A DNA stretch of 64,000 nucleotides, from contig JACKOP010000003.1 in the NCBI GenBank assembly GCA_024234165.1, positions 725,742 through 789,741 of the forward strand. Reading direction: 5' to 3'. This stretch comes from Pseudomonadales bacterium (GTDB lineage: Bacteria; Pseudomonadota; Gammaproteobacteria; Pseudomonadales; UBA5518). Each line of letters opens with the position of its first letter. Within the stretch, counting starts at the first letter, position 1. A model generated the notes under the pieces. The model was not told the origin of the DNA. It did no database searches and worked only from the letters and a program-made list of their open reading frames with translations. A program made the position numbers and the translations under genes. Positions 43,265 to 52,186 of this stretch are shown piece by piece.

Positions 43265-44221
43265 ATGGGCACGCCGCACGGCAGTACCGCTGGTCAAAGG
43301 CTTGGCGATTGGCTGTTCTTCAACCTGACGCGCGCCTTCGCGCTGCTGACGTTGCTTCTGCTCGCCGGCATTATCGGCTCCCTGGTCATTGGTTCCTGGC
43401 CGGCGCTGCAGAAACTGGGCTTCGCCTTCCTCTGGACCGCGGAATGGAATCCGCCGCTGGAGCGTTTCGGTGCGCTGATCCCGATTTACGGGACACTCGT
43501 GACATCACTGATCGCGCTCGTCATCGCGGTGCCGGTGAGCTTTGGCATCGCGCTGTTCCTGACCGAGCTGTCACCGGTCTGGCTGCGCCAACCACTGGGC
43601 ATCGCCATCGAGTTGCTGGCGGCGGTGCCGTCCATCGTGTACGGCATGTGGGGGCTGATGGTGTTTGCGCCGATCTTCGCTGAACGGGTGCAGCCGGCGC
43701 TCTCTGCCACGCTGGGGCGCCTGCCTTTCGCGAACGCGCTGTTTGCTGGCCCGCCGCTGGGCATTGGCCTGCTCACCGCCGGCATCATCCTGGCGATCAT
43801 GATCATCCCGTTCATCGCCTCGGTGATGCGCGATGTCTTCGCGGTGACACCCATCCTGCTCAAGGAGTCGGCCTACGGCGTCGGCTCGACGACGTGGGAG
43901 GTCGTGTGGCATGTGGTGTTGCCACACGCCCGCGTCGGCGTCATCGGCGGCGTCATGCTCGGCATGGGACGCGCGCTCGGTGAGACCATGGCCGTGACGT
44001 TCGTCATTGGCAACAGCAACGCATTCTCCGGTGCATCGCTCTATATGCCTGGCAACAGCATCACGTCCACCCTGGCCAACGAGTTCGGGGAGGCGGCACC
44101 GGGGCTTTACACGGCTGCGCTGATCGAGCTGGGGTTGATCCTCTTTCTCATCACCCTGGCCGTACTCGTGCTGTCCAGGTTGCTGTTGCGCCCGGGCAGG
44201 CGGGAAGGCAGCCGGGGGTGA
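43265..44221 (+). CDS. pstC: PstC, phosphate ABC permease
   Basis: A 318-residue inner-membrane permease with six predicted helices. The cytoplasmic coupling loop (KESAYGVGSTTWEVVWHVVL) and the motif GRALGETMAVTFVIGN are family features. It pairs with PstA to move phosphate, energised by PstB. It starts nine bases after the pstS stop. Confidence 0.95.
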   Translation: MGTPHGSTAGQRLGDWLFFNLTRAFALLTLLLLAGIIGSLVIGSWPALQKLGFAFLWTAEWNPPLERFGALIPIYGTLVTSLIALVIAVPVSFGIALFLTELSPVWLRQPLGIAIELLAAVPSIVYGMWGLMVFAPIFAERVQPALSATLGRLPFANALFAGPPLGIGLLTAGIILAIMIIPFIASVMRDVFAVTPILLKESAYGVGSTTWEVVWHVVLPHARVGVIGGVMLGMGRALGETMAVTFVIGNSNAFSGASLYMPGNSITSTLANEFGEAAPGLYTAALIELGLILFLITLAVLVLSRLLLRPGRREGSRG

Positions 44222-44228
44222 GTCAACG

Positions 44229-45071
44229 ATGAATCTTCTGATGCGCCGCAAGCTGGTCAACAAGGCCGCTCTGACGCTGTCGATGGCCGCCATGTCGTTC
44301 GGCCTGTTCTGGCTGGCCTGGATCCTCCTGACCACGCTGCAACTCGGACTTGCCGGGCTCTCGTTCGAACTCTTCACGAAAATGACACCGCCGCCTGGCG
44401 CTGACGAAGGTGGGTTGCTGAACGCCATTGCCGGGAGCGCGATCCTCGTTACTCTGGCCACCGCGCTGGGCACGCCGGTCGGCATCCTCACCGGTATCTA
44501 TCTGGCGGAATACGGCCAGCGTACGTGGCTTGGTCGGGCCACGCGCTTCATCAACGGCATTCTGCTGTCGGCGCCGTCCATCGTCATTGGTCTTTTCATC
44601 TACGCCGTCTACGTCACCCGTGTCGGCCACTTCTCCGGTTTCTCGGGTGTGCTGGCGCTGGCACTGCTCGTCATTCCGGTGGTGGTCGCCACCACGGAAA
44701 ACATGCTCGGGCTGGTGCCGGGCACCCTGCGGGAGGCCGCTTTCGCCCTTGGTGCGCCAAAGCGTGTGGTGATCGTGCGGGTGGCGCTGAAGGCCTCGGT
44801 TGCTGGTGTCGTCACCGGCGTGCTGCTTGCCGTGGCGCGCATCGCCGGCGAGACGGCGCCGCTGCTGTTTACGGCGTTATCGAACCAGTTCTGGAGCATC
44901 GATCTCGGCAAGCCGATGGCCAACCTGCCGGTGACGATCTTCAAGTTTGCGATGAGTCCGTTTCCGGACTGGCAGCGCCTCGCCTGGGCCGGGGTATTCC
45001 TGATCACGCTCGGCGTGCTGGGGCTGAACGTGGCCGCCCGTCTGATGTTTCGCGAGAAGCACAAACACTGA
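44229..45071 (+). CDS. pstA: PstA, phosphate ABC permease
   Basis: A 280-residue permease partner of PstC. It has six hydrophobic helices, with the coupling loop REAAFALGAPKRVVIVRVAL and ARIAGETAPLLFTAL near the end. It starts seven bases after pstC. The start ATG has GGGGGTGAG in front. Confidence 0.95.
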   Translation: MNLLMRRKLVNKAALTLSMAAMSFGLFWLAWILLTTLQLGLAGLSFELFTKMTPPPGADEGGLLNAIAGSAILVTLATALGTPVGILTGIYLAEYGQRTWLGRATRFINGILLSAPSIVIGLFIYAVYVTRVGHFSGFSGVLALALLVIPVVVATTENMLGLVPGTLREAAFALGAPKRVVIVRVALKASVAGVVTGVLLAVARIAGETAPLLFTALSNQFWSIDLGKPMANLPVTIFKFAMSPFPDWQRLAWAGVFLITLGVLGLNVAARLMFREKHKH

Positions 45072-45109
45072 AAGCGCCGGTGCCATGCATGACTGAAAGG
45101 ACGCACACG

Positions 45110-45892
45110 ATGACGATGACCAAGGTGCCTGACGGCCTGCAGCCGCACATGGCTTTCAAGGACGTGGATTTTTACTATGGCCGGTTCCATGCGCTGAAGA
45201 ACATCAGTCTGGATATCTACAAGGGCTGCGTTACTGCCTTCATCGGCCCTTCCGGTTGCGGCAAGTCCACGCTGCTGCGCACGATGAACCGCATGTATGA
45301 CATCTATCCCGAGCAGCGCGCCACGGGCGAGTTGCTGCTCGACGGCCGCAACATTCTCGACCGCACGATCGACGTCCATGCCCTGCGCGCCAGGGTCGGT
45401 ATGGTTTTTCAGAAACCGACGCCATTCCCCATGTCGATCTTCGAGAACATTGCATTCGGCGTACGCCTGCACGAGCGACTCTCCAGGGGACAAATGGAAG
45501 AGCGCATCGAATGGGCGCTGCGCCGGGCAGCGCTGTGGGACGAGGTCAAGGACAAGATTCACCAGAGCGGCATGAGCCTCTCCGGTGGTCAGCAGCAGCG
45601 CCTGTGCATCGCGCGTGGCATCGCCGTCAAGCCGGAGGTGCTGCTGCTCGACGAGCCGACTTCGGCGCTCGACCCGATTTCGACCATGCGCATCGAGGAG
45701 CTGCTGAACGAACTGAAGAACGATTTCACGATCGTGATCGTCACGCACAACATGCAACAGGCGGCACGTGTGTCCGATTTCACTGCTTACATGTACCTGG
45801 GCGAGCTGGTCGAGTTCGGCCGTACCGACGATATCTTCATCAGGCCAGAGAGCGAGAAGACCGAGGCCTACATCACCGGCCGTTTTGGCTGA
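45110..45892 (+). CDS. pstB: PstB, phosphate ABC ATPase
   Basis: A 260-residue ATPase. Walker A is GPSGCGKSTLLRTMNRM, the signature is LSGGQQQRLCIAR, Walker B is VLLLDEPTSALDP, and the H-loop is VTHNMQQAARVS. The start ATG at 45110 follows AAAGG at a usable distance; in-frame ATGs at 45089 and 45116 are alternatives. Energises phosphate uptake and, with PhoU, signals phosphate status to PhoR. Confidence 0.95.
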   Translation: MTMTKVPDGLQPHMAFKDVDFYYGRFHALKNISLDIYKGCVTAFIGPSGCGKSTLLRTMNRMYDIYPEQRATGELLLDGRNILDRTIDVHALRARVGMVFQKPTPFPMSIFENIAFGVRLHERLSRGQMEERIEWALRRAALWDEVKDKIHQSGMSLSGGQQQRLCIARGIAVKPEVLLLDEPTSALDPISTMRIEELLNELKNDFTIVIVTHNMQQAARVSDFTAYMYLGELVEFGRTDDIFIRPESEKTEAYITGRFG

Positions 45893-45904
45893 GGAGAAGC
45901 ACCG

Positions 45905-46615
45905 ATGCCGCATGCGGAACATCTTTCCAGACAATACGATTCCGATCTCGAGGCCATCCGCTCGCGCGTGCTGCGGATGGGGGGGCTGATCGAGTCGCAG
46001 TTCATCTCCGCGATCGACTGCCTGTCAACCGGCAACGTCGAGATGATGATGGCGGTGAGCGAGAATGACCGTCGTGTGAACAGCTACGAGATCGAAATCG
46101 ACAGCGCCTGCGCCCACGTCATCGCCAAGCGCCAGCCAGCGGCGAGCGATCTGCGACTGATCATGGCGGTGAGCAAGATCGTCACCGATCTCGAGCGTGC
46201 CGGTGACGAGGCGGAGAAGATCGCCCGCATGTCCCGCCAGATCCATGAACGTGGCCGCCTGCGCATCCCGCACGCCGCGGACGTACGCCCTGCCGGCGAG
46301 CGGGCGCTGACGATGCTGCGCCGCGTGCTCGATGCCCTGGCGCGGCTGGATGCCGGCGAGGCAGAGCGCATCATCGCCGAGGACGTCACCATCGACGACG
46401 CCTTCCGCGGCATCGTGCGCCAGCTCGTCACCTACATGATGGAAGACCCGCGCACCATCTCGACCGCACTCGACATCATCTGGATCGCCAAGGCCATCGA
46501 ACGCATTGGTGATCACGCCAAGAATATCGCCGAGCAGGTGATCTACATCGTGCGTGGCACCGACGTGCGTCATATCGTGCGCGAGGGGCAGGGCGGACCG
46601 GATGGAGCGCAATGA
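45905..46615 (+). CDS. phoU: PhoU, phosphate signalling adaptor
   Basis: A 236-residue all-helical protein with two PhoU repeats. Metal-binding-type motifs are visible as DLERAGDEAEKIA and AIERIGDHAKNIAEQ. It links Pst to PhoR and keeps the Pho regulon off in high phosphate. It starts 12 bases after pstB and overlaps phoB by four bases. Confidence 0.95.
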   Translation: MPHAEHLSRQYDSDLEAIRSRVLRMGGLIESQFISAIDCLSTGNVEMMMAVSENDRRVNSYEIEIDSACAHVIAKRQPAASDLRLIMAVSKIVTDLERAGDEAEKIARMSRQIHERGRLRIPHAADVRPAGERALTMLRRVLDALARLDAGEAERIIAEDVTIDDAFRGIVRQLVTYMMEDPRTISTALDIIWIAKAIERIGDHAKNIAEQVIYIVRGTDVRHIVREGQGGPDGAQ

Positions 46616-47310
46616 TGCACATGTCCGCTCGGGTGCTTGTCGTCGAAGACGATCCCGCCATTCAGGAGCTGATCCGCTTCACCCTCGAGAAGGCCGGCCT
46701 GCAGTCGATCCTGGTGGACAGCGCCGAGGCAGCCGAGGCAGCCCTCAGGGCCGGGTTGCCTGACGTCGTTCTCATTGACTGGATGCTGCCGAAGATGTCC
46801 GGCTTGACACTGGCGCGCAAATTGCGCGAAACCGACCGTACCGCCAGCCTGCCGCTCATCATGGTCACCGCCCGTGGCGAGGAGGCCGATCGCGTCGCCG
46901 GGCTCGAGAGCGGTGCTGATGATTACCTGGTGAAGCCGTTCAGCCCGCGCGAGCTGGTGGCACGCGTTCGGGCGCTGCTGCGCCGGCGTACGCCGCATGT
47001 GGCCGACACGAAGCTGACGGTCGGCCCGATCTGCCTCGACCCGATCTCCCATGAGGTGACGGTGGTCGGTGAGCGTGTCGAGCTGACTTCGACCGAGTTC
47101 AAGCTGTTGCGCTTCTTCATGGCGCATCCGGGGCGGGTTTTCGGCCGTGCCCAGCTACTTGACCAGGTGTGGGGCGATCACGTTTTTGTCGAAGAGCGCA
47201 CGGTGGATGTACACATTCGGCGCCTGCGCCGGGCCCTCGGCCCGCAGGGCGATGAACTGATCGAGACGGTGCGCGGTGCCGGCTACAAACTGACCTTGCG
47301 GCGAGGATGA
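46612..47310 (+). CDS. phoB: PhoB, phosphate response regulator
   Basis: A 232-residue OmpR-family activator. The receiver domain has VVEDDP, phospho-acceptor Asp in VLIDWMLPKM and Lys in LVKPFSPRE. The winged-helix domain ends VDVHIRRLRRALGP and AGYKL. It binds PHO boxes such as the one at 42137. It lies one base before phoR. Confidence 0.95.
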   Translation: MMHMSARVLVVEDDPAIQELIRFTLEKAGLQSILVDSAEAAEAALRAGLPDVVLIDWMLPKMSGLTLARKLRETDRTASLPLIMVTARGEEADRVAGLESGADDYLVKPFSPRELVARVRALLRRRTPHVADTKLTVGPICLDPISHEVTVVGERVELTSTEFKLLRFFMAHPGRVFGRAQLLDQVWGDHVFVEERTVDVHIRRLRRALGPQGDELIETVRGAGYKLTLRRG

Positions 47311-47311
47311 C

Positions 47312-48625
47312 ATGCACGAGGTCTGGTCTGCGCTGTGGCTTCGCCTGCTGGTCACCATCCTGGCGGGGCTGATCGTCGGATCTCTGTTTGGTGCCGCACC
47401 CGGCCTGTCGACGGTCATCGCCGCACTGGTGCTGCTGCTGCTGGCGCAGGCCTTCCGGTTGGGTCGCCTCGCACGCTGGCTCAAGGCGCCTGACGAGCAC
47501 GAGATTCCCGATGCTGCTGGTGTCTGGGGGGCGGTCTTTGCTGCGCTTTATCGCCTGTTGCGCGAGGAGCGGGCGGTGCGGACCCGCATCGAGGCCGATC
47601 TGGAGGTTTTCAGCCAGGCAATGGAGGCTTCCCCCGACGGACTGGTGCTTCTCGACACCGACGATCACATCGTCTGGTGCAACCGCGTTGCCGAGCAGCA
47701 CCTCGGTCTGCGTGGTGAACGGGATGTGGGCCTGGTGGTGGCGAACCTGGTCCGCTTTCCGGGCTTCGCGGATTTCCTCGCCGGTGCGAAGGAGGGCGAG
47801 TCGTTGACCTGCCGACCGCAGGACAAGAAGGGCAAGGCGTGTTCCATCGAGGTGGTCCGTTTCGCTCCCGACCGCAGGCTGCTGATCAGTTCCGATATTT
47901 CCCACATCGAACGGGTGGAGGCCATGCGGCGCGATTTCGTCGCCAATGTTTCCCACGAATTGCGCACGCCACTGACGGTCATTTCCGGTTTCATCGAGCA
48001 CATGCATGACGATCCCGACCCGGATCCGGCCGAATGGCGGCAGCAGATGAACATGGTGAACGACCAGGCCAGACGCATGCTGCGCCTCGTGGACGACCTG
48101 CTTACGCTGTCACGGCTCGAGGACCAGGAACAGTCGCCGGCCGAGGAAGAACTCGACATGCGTGATCTCGTTCACGACCTCCTGAACGAGGCGCGGCGAC
48201 TTTCCGGTGGTCGTCATTCGATCAGTTGCGAGGCGGCGCCCGGCTTTCTCAGGGGTAGCCGTGAGGACTTGCGCAGCGCCTTCTCCAACCTTGTCAGCAA
48301 CGCCGTGCGCTACACGCCAGCGGGCGGACGCATCGTGCTGCGCTGGATGCTTCGCGACGGCAAGGGTGTATTCAGCGTCGAGGACAGTGGTATCGGCATC
48401 CCCGAGGAGCACCTGCCACGCTTGGCCGAGCGCTTTTACCGTGTGGACCGCGGACGCTCGCGCGCCTCGGGTGGCACTGGTCTGGGGCTTGCCATCGTCA
48501 AGCACCGTCTGTTGCGCCACCAGGCCACTCTGGAAATTACGTCCGTTTTCGGCGCAGGCAGCATGTTCAGCGCGGTGTTCCCGGCCTGGCGCGTCCAGGG
48601 TGCGACAGGCGAGATGCTTTCCTGA
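47312..48625 (+). CDS. phoR: PhoR, phosphate sensor kinase
   Basis: A 437-residue inner-membrane kinase with two close N-terminal helices and almost no periplasmic loop, as usual for PhoR. A PAS domain (SPDGLVLLDTDDHIVWCN) is followed by the H-box VSHELRTPLTVISGF and ATPase motifs NLVSNAVRYTPAG, EDSGIGIP and GTGLGLAIVKH. It senses phosphate through PhoU and PstSCAB. In this window phoB and phoR follow phoU directly, so all seven genes can be read from the PHO-box promoter. Confidence 0.95.
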   Translation: MHEVWSALWLRLLVTILAGLIVGSLFGAAPGLSTVIAALVLLLLAQAFRLGRLARWLKAPDEHEIPDAAGVWGAVFAALYRLLREERAVRTRIEADLEVFSQAMEASPDGLVLLDTDDHIVWCNRVAEQHLGLRGERDVGLVVANLVRFPGFADFLAGAKEGESLTCRPQDKKGKACSIEVVRFAPDRRLLISSDISHIERVEAMRRDFVANVSHELRTPLTVISGFIEHMHDDPDPDPAEWRQQMNMVNDQARRMLRLVDDLLTLSRLEDQEQSPAEEELDMRDLVHDLLNEARRLSGGRHSISCEAAPGFLRGSREDLRSAFSNLVSNAVRYTPAGGRIVLRWMLRDGKGVFSVEDSGIGIPEEHLPRLAERFYRVDRGRSRASGGTGLGLAIVKHRLLRHQATLEITSVFGAGSMFSAVFPAWRVQGATGEMLS

Positions 48626-48862
48626 CGGTGCATACTGTCAAGCATCGCCGTTCCTGCCGGATTCGTGCCTTGGCCGCGTCAACACTGACCGCGTGCCGGC
48701 GGACGGTGCTGCCGCCGTGCGGCTGGGTGTATCTGGAGGCCGTCGGACGCCACGGGAATTTCTGTAACGACCTCGAGTGTTGCAAGCCGACGGGCAGGTC
48801 ACGGTCGGGCGCGGCGCAGGCATAATGGGCACGGTTGGGCACCCACCGCACAGGAGGCTCCG

Positions 48863-50692
48863 ATGCACCCGGTGTTGAACGAAGTCACGCAGCGCATTCG
48901 TGAACGCAGCGCGGCGACGCGCAGCGACTATCTGGCCCGCATGCGCAGGTACGAAGGTCGTCCGCGGGGGCACGAACGCCTGGGGTGTTCGAACGTGGCA
49001 CACGCTTTTGCGGCCATGCCGGAACAGGACAAGCGGCGCATCGCCGCCGAGCGCCCACCGCATCTCGGCATCGTCAGCGCCTACAACGACGTGCTGTCGG
49101 CCCATCGACCCTACGAGCGCTACCCCGAGCGGATCCGCGCGACCGCGGCCAGCCTGGGTGCGACCGCGCAGGTGGCCGGTGGCACGCCGGCGATGTGCGA
49201 CGGGGTGACGCAGGGCCAGCCCGGCATGGAGCTGAGCCTGTTCTCGCGCGACGTCATTGCCTTGTCCACTGCCGTTGCGCTGAGCCACGACACCTTCGAT
49301 GCGGTGCTCCTGCTGGGCGTGTGCGACAAGATCGTACCGGGGCTGCTGATCGGTGCGCTGCATTTTGGCCATCTGCCCTGTGTCTTCGTGCCGGCAGGCC
49401 CGATGGGCACGGGGATTTCCAACGCGGAGAAGGCGAGGACCCGCGAGCTGTTTGCCGAGGGCAAGGTGGGTCGCATCGAACTGCTCGCTGCGGAGGAGGG
49501 CGCCTATCACAGCCCGGGCACCTGTACCTTCTATGGCACCGCCAACAGCAACCAGATGTTGCTGGAGGCGATGGGTCTGCATGTGCCGGGCAGTGCGTTC
49601 ATCCACCCGGCCGATTCCCTGCGTGGGGCGCTGACGGACGAGGCCGTGGCCACCGCAGTGCGCATCAGCGGCCGGTGTCCCGACAGCGCTGCGCGCCCCA
49701 TCGGTCACATCGTGGACGAGCGCGCCATCGTCAACGCGATGGTCGCCCTGCTGGCCACGGGCGGCTCGACCAACCACCTGCTGCACTGGGTGGCGATCGC
49801 GCGTGCGGCCGGCATCGTGATCAACTGGGGCGACTTCTCGGCCCTGTCCGGGGTCGTGCCGCTGCTGACACGCGTCTATCCGAACGGCAGCGCGGACGTG
49901 AACGGCTTCCAGGCTGCCGGTGGGCCGGGTTTCGTGATCCGCGAGCTGCTGGACGCCGGTCTCATGCACGAAGACGTGCTGACCGTCGCGGGCGACTCGC
50001 TGCGCCCATACACCCAGTGGCCGTGTAATGTGAACGCCAGGGGCATGGTGGAGCGCGAGCCCGTGCCACCGGTGAGCGGCGACGATACGATCGTGCGCAC
50101 GGTGGCTGCTCCGTTCAGCGCCACCGGCGGGTTGAAACTGCTGGAAGGCAATCTGGGGCGCGCGGTCATCAAGGCATCGGCGGTTCCCGAGGACCGTCAC
50201 ACGATCGAGGCGCCTTGCCGCATCTTCACGACCCAGGCCGCCATGCTGGCGGCGTTCGACGCGGGCGAGCTGGAGCGCGACGTGGTGGTGGTGGTGCGTT
50301 TCCAGGGTCCGCGAGCGAACGGGATGCCCGAGCTGCACAAGCTCACGCCCGCACTGGCGGTGCTGCAGGGCAAGGGATTTCGCGTCGCGCTGGTTACCGA
50401 CGGGCGCATGAGCGGCGCCTCGGGCAAGGTGCCGGCGGCCATTCACGTGAGCCCCGAGGCGCTTGCCGGTGGTTCGCTGGCGAAGCTGCGCGACGGTGAC
50501 ACGGTGCGGGTGTGCGTAACCGACGGTGTGCTGCACGCCCTGGTCGACGATGCCGAGTGGCAGGCGCGCGAGGTCGCTACCCTGAGCCCGGCGGAACTCG
50601 ACGAAAACGCCCATGGCATGGGGCGTGAGCTGTTCGCCGGCTTGCGCCGCAACGTCACCCGTGCCGAAGAAGGCGCCGTGAGCTGGCTGTGA
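48863..50692 (+). CDS. edd: 6-phosphogluconate dehydratase (Entner-Doudoroff)
   Basis: A 609-residue [4Fe-4S] dehydratase of the IlvD/Edd family, converting 6-phosphogluconate to KDPG. Typical segments are LGIVSAYNDVLSAHRPYERY, GGTPAMCDGVTQGQPGMELS, GVCDKIVPGLLIG, GTCTFYGTANSNQM and TDGRMSGASGKVPAAIH. The three Cys needed for the cluster fall in the CDG, CDK and GTC segments. AGGAGG stands seven bases before the ATG. Together with eda (28 bases on) it forms the core of the ED route for sugar acids. Confidence 0.95.
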   Translation: MHPVLNEVTQRIRERSAATRSDYLARMRRYEGRPRGHERLGCSNVAHAFAAMPEQDKRRIAAERPPHLGIVSAYNDVLSAHRPYERYPERIRATAASLGATAQVAGGTPAMCDGVTQGQPGMELSLFSRDVIALSTAVALSHDTFDAVLLLGVCDKIVPGLLIGALHFGHLPCVFVPAGPMGTGISNAEKARTRELFAEGKVGRIELLAAEEGAYHSPGTCTFYGTANSNQMLLEAMGLHVPGSAFIHPADSLRGALTDEAVATAVRISGRCPDSAARPIGHIVDERAIVNAMVALLATGGSTNHLLHWVAIARAAGIVINWGDFSALSGVVPLLTRVYPNGSADVNGFQAAGGPGFVIRELLDAGLMHEDVLTVAGDSLRPYTQWPCNVNARGMVEREPVPPVSGDDTIVRTVAAPFSATGGLKLLEGNLGRAVIKASAVPEDRHTIEAPCRIFTTQAAMLAAFDAGELERDVVVVVRFQGPRANGMPELHKLTPALAVLQGKGFRVALVTDGRMSGASGKVPAAIHVSPEALAGGSLAKLRDGDTVRVCVTDGVLHALVDDAEWQAREVATLSPAELDENAHGMGRELFAGLRRNVTRAEEGAVSWL

Positions 50693-50720
50693 TTTTCCTG
50701 CGGATGGTTGGAGTTCGAAC

Positions 50721-51344
50721 ATGTTGCAGACCCTGAGCCTCGCCGCCTATGGCCCCGTCATTCCGGTCATCGTCATCCACCGTGTGGAGGACGCCGTGCC
50801 GCTTGCCGAAGCGCTGGCGGAGGGAGGCGTCAGGGTGCTCGAGGTGACGCTGCGCACCCCGGTGGCGCTGCACGCGATGGAGCGGATGGCGCGCGTGCCG
50901 GAAGTCATCCTTGGTGCGGGCACGCTGCGCACGCCAGGTGACGTGGCGGCAGCCAAAAACGCCGGCTGCCGGTTCGGCGTGAGCCCCGGGTACACCGAGA
51001 CCCTGGGCGAGGCGAGTCGAGCGCACGATCTGGCGCTGTTGCCCGGCGTGGCCACCGCCTCCGAAGTGATGGCGGCCAACGACGCCGGTTACCAGTTCCT
51101 GAAGCTGTTTCCCGCCATGGTCGTGGGCGGGGTGAGCCTGTTGAAGGCTCTAGCCGGTCCGTTCCCCGACGTCGCTTTCTGCCCGACCGGCGGCATCAGC
51201 GTGGAGACGGCCCCGCAGTTCCTGAAGCTGCCGAACGTCAGGGTCTGCGGCGGTTCCTGGCTCACGCCGCAGGATGCGATCGACGCGCGAGACTGGCCGC
51301 GCATCACGCGACTGGCGCGGGAAGCCGCCAGCCTGCGTCCCTGA
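50721..51344 (+). CDS. eda: KDPG/KHG aldolase
   Basis: A 207-residue class I aldolase cleaving KDPG to pyruvate and glyceraldehyde-3-phosphate. The catalytic Glu is in LEVTLRTPVAL, the Schiff-base Lys in FLKLFPAMVVGG, and the phosphate-binding part in CPTGGISVE. GGSWL near the end is also typical. The ATG follows edd by 28 bases with GGTTGGAG upstream. No glk, zwf or pgl gene is seen next to the pair. Confidence 0.95.
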   Translation: MLQTLSLAAYGPVIPVIVIHRVEDAVPLAEALAEGGVRVLEVTLRTPVALHAMERMARVPEVILGAGTLRTPGDVAAAKNAGCRFGVSPGYTETLGEASRAHDLALLPGVATASEVMAANDAGYQFLKLFPAMVVGGVSLLKALAGPFPDVAFCPTGGISVETAPQFLKLPNVRVCGGSWLTPQDAIDARDWPRITRLAREAASLRP

Positions 51345-51350
51345 GTTCGT

Positions 51351-51833
51351 TCAGCCTCCACCGGCCCGTGGTGGCGTGGGAGTGAGCTGGTCGAACAGGA
51401 AGCGGTCGGCGTACCAGGTGTTCCAGTGTTCGGTGAGGTAGCCGATCCTGCCGTCGGCGTTGAACTCGAACACGAAGCAGTAGACGTTGCAGTAGTCGCG
51501 GCCCGACTTCGTTTTCGCGTACATGGTCTGCTGACGCACCACACGGTCGCCGTCGACCAGCTCGATCACGTTCTCGTAGCGCACCGTGGACAGGTCGTAG
51601 GCGTCGATACCGAGGTGGCGCCGGTCCACGGACGATCCGCCCATGATGGCGCGGATCGCGTCGATCCCGCGGTGCTCGCAACTGGCGCCGGGGGCGTGCA
51701 GCCGTGGCAGACCGTTCCACCATACGGCGTCGTCGGCGAACAGGGTCGAGGGGTCGAAGCCGGGAGGCGGCGCCATCAGCTTGCGCACGGACTCGAGGTT
51801 GCGGCGTTCGGTAGCGGAATGTTCGCGCGGCAT
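51351..51833 (-). CDS. SnoaL-like (NTF2-fold) protein
   Basis: A 160-residue protein with a cone-shaped NTF2 fold. DDAVWWNGLPRL near the start, IRAIMGG and VFEFNADGRIGYLTEHWNTW are typical of SnoaL-like polyketide cyclases and limonene-epoxide-hydrolase-like proteins. No catalytic assignment is safe. The second of two near ATGs (51833) is preferred because GGAG stands ten bases upstream. It converges on eda, with six bases between the stop codons. Confidence 0.7.
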   Translation of the reverse strand: MPREHSATERRNLESVRKLMAPPPGFDPSTLFADDAVWWNGLPRLHAPGASCEHRGIDAIRAIMGGSSVDRRHLGIDAYDLSTVRYENVIELVDGDRVVRQQTMYAKTKSGRDYCNVYCFVFEFNADGRIGYLTEHWNTWYADRFLFDQLTPTPPRAGGG

Positions 51834-52186
51834 CGTCTGCATTCTCCGTGTGTGGTGTGAAACGGGCTTCCTCAGTCTGAGGCTGGAAGCGGTTTGAAAG
51901 CCAGCAGCCCGCCAACCGGTTTGCGGTTGACGCGCAGCAGCCCGGGCACCGTGGCGTACGTCGTCGCACGGCGCGTGATCCACTGCCGCACCATGCCCGG
52001 CGTGCGCGACGACAACGGCGTTCCGCTCAACGCGATGGGTATCCTGCAGCCGCCGGCCGACAAGGTGCGCGCGCCCTTTTGTGCACGTCCCGGAGCGCAC
52101 GAAGAAGCCCGCGAGGGAGTCAGCTCACGCCGGGCATTCCCCATGGTGCGATGTTGCGTACTCTACATTCATGTATTATTCGCTAC
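51834..52186. other. 353-bp divergent region upstream of chrB
   Basis: No gene supported. Several frames are open but have no ribosome sites or recognised motifs. Its right end holds the palindrome at 52164 and must contain the chrB promoter. Confidence 0.5.
52164..52179 (+). promoter_or_regulatory. Palindrome TACAT-TC-ATGTA overlapping a TATTAT -10 box
   Basis: A perfect 12-base palindrome (52164-52175) overlaps TATTAT (52174-52179), seven bases before the chrB ATG. Chromate operons are usually controlled by ChrB itself. The closeness of the -10 to the ATG implies a very short or absent leader, or a start further downstream. Confidence 0.45.
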
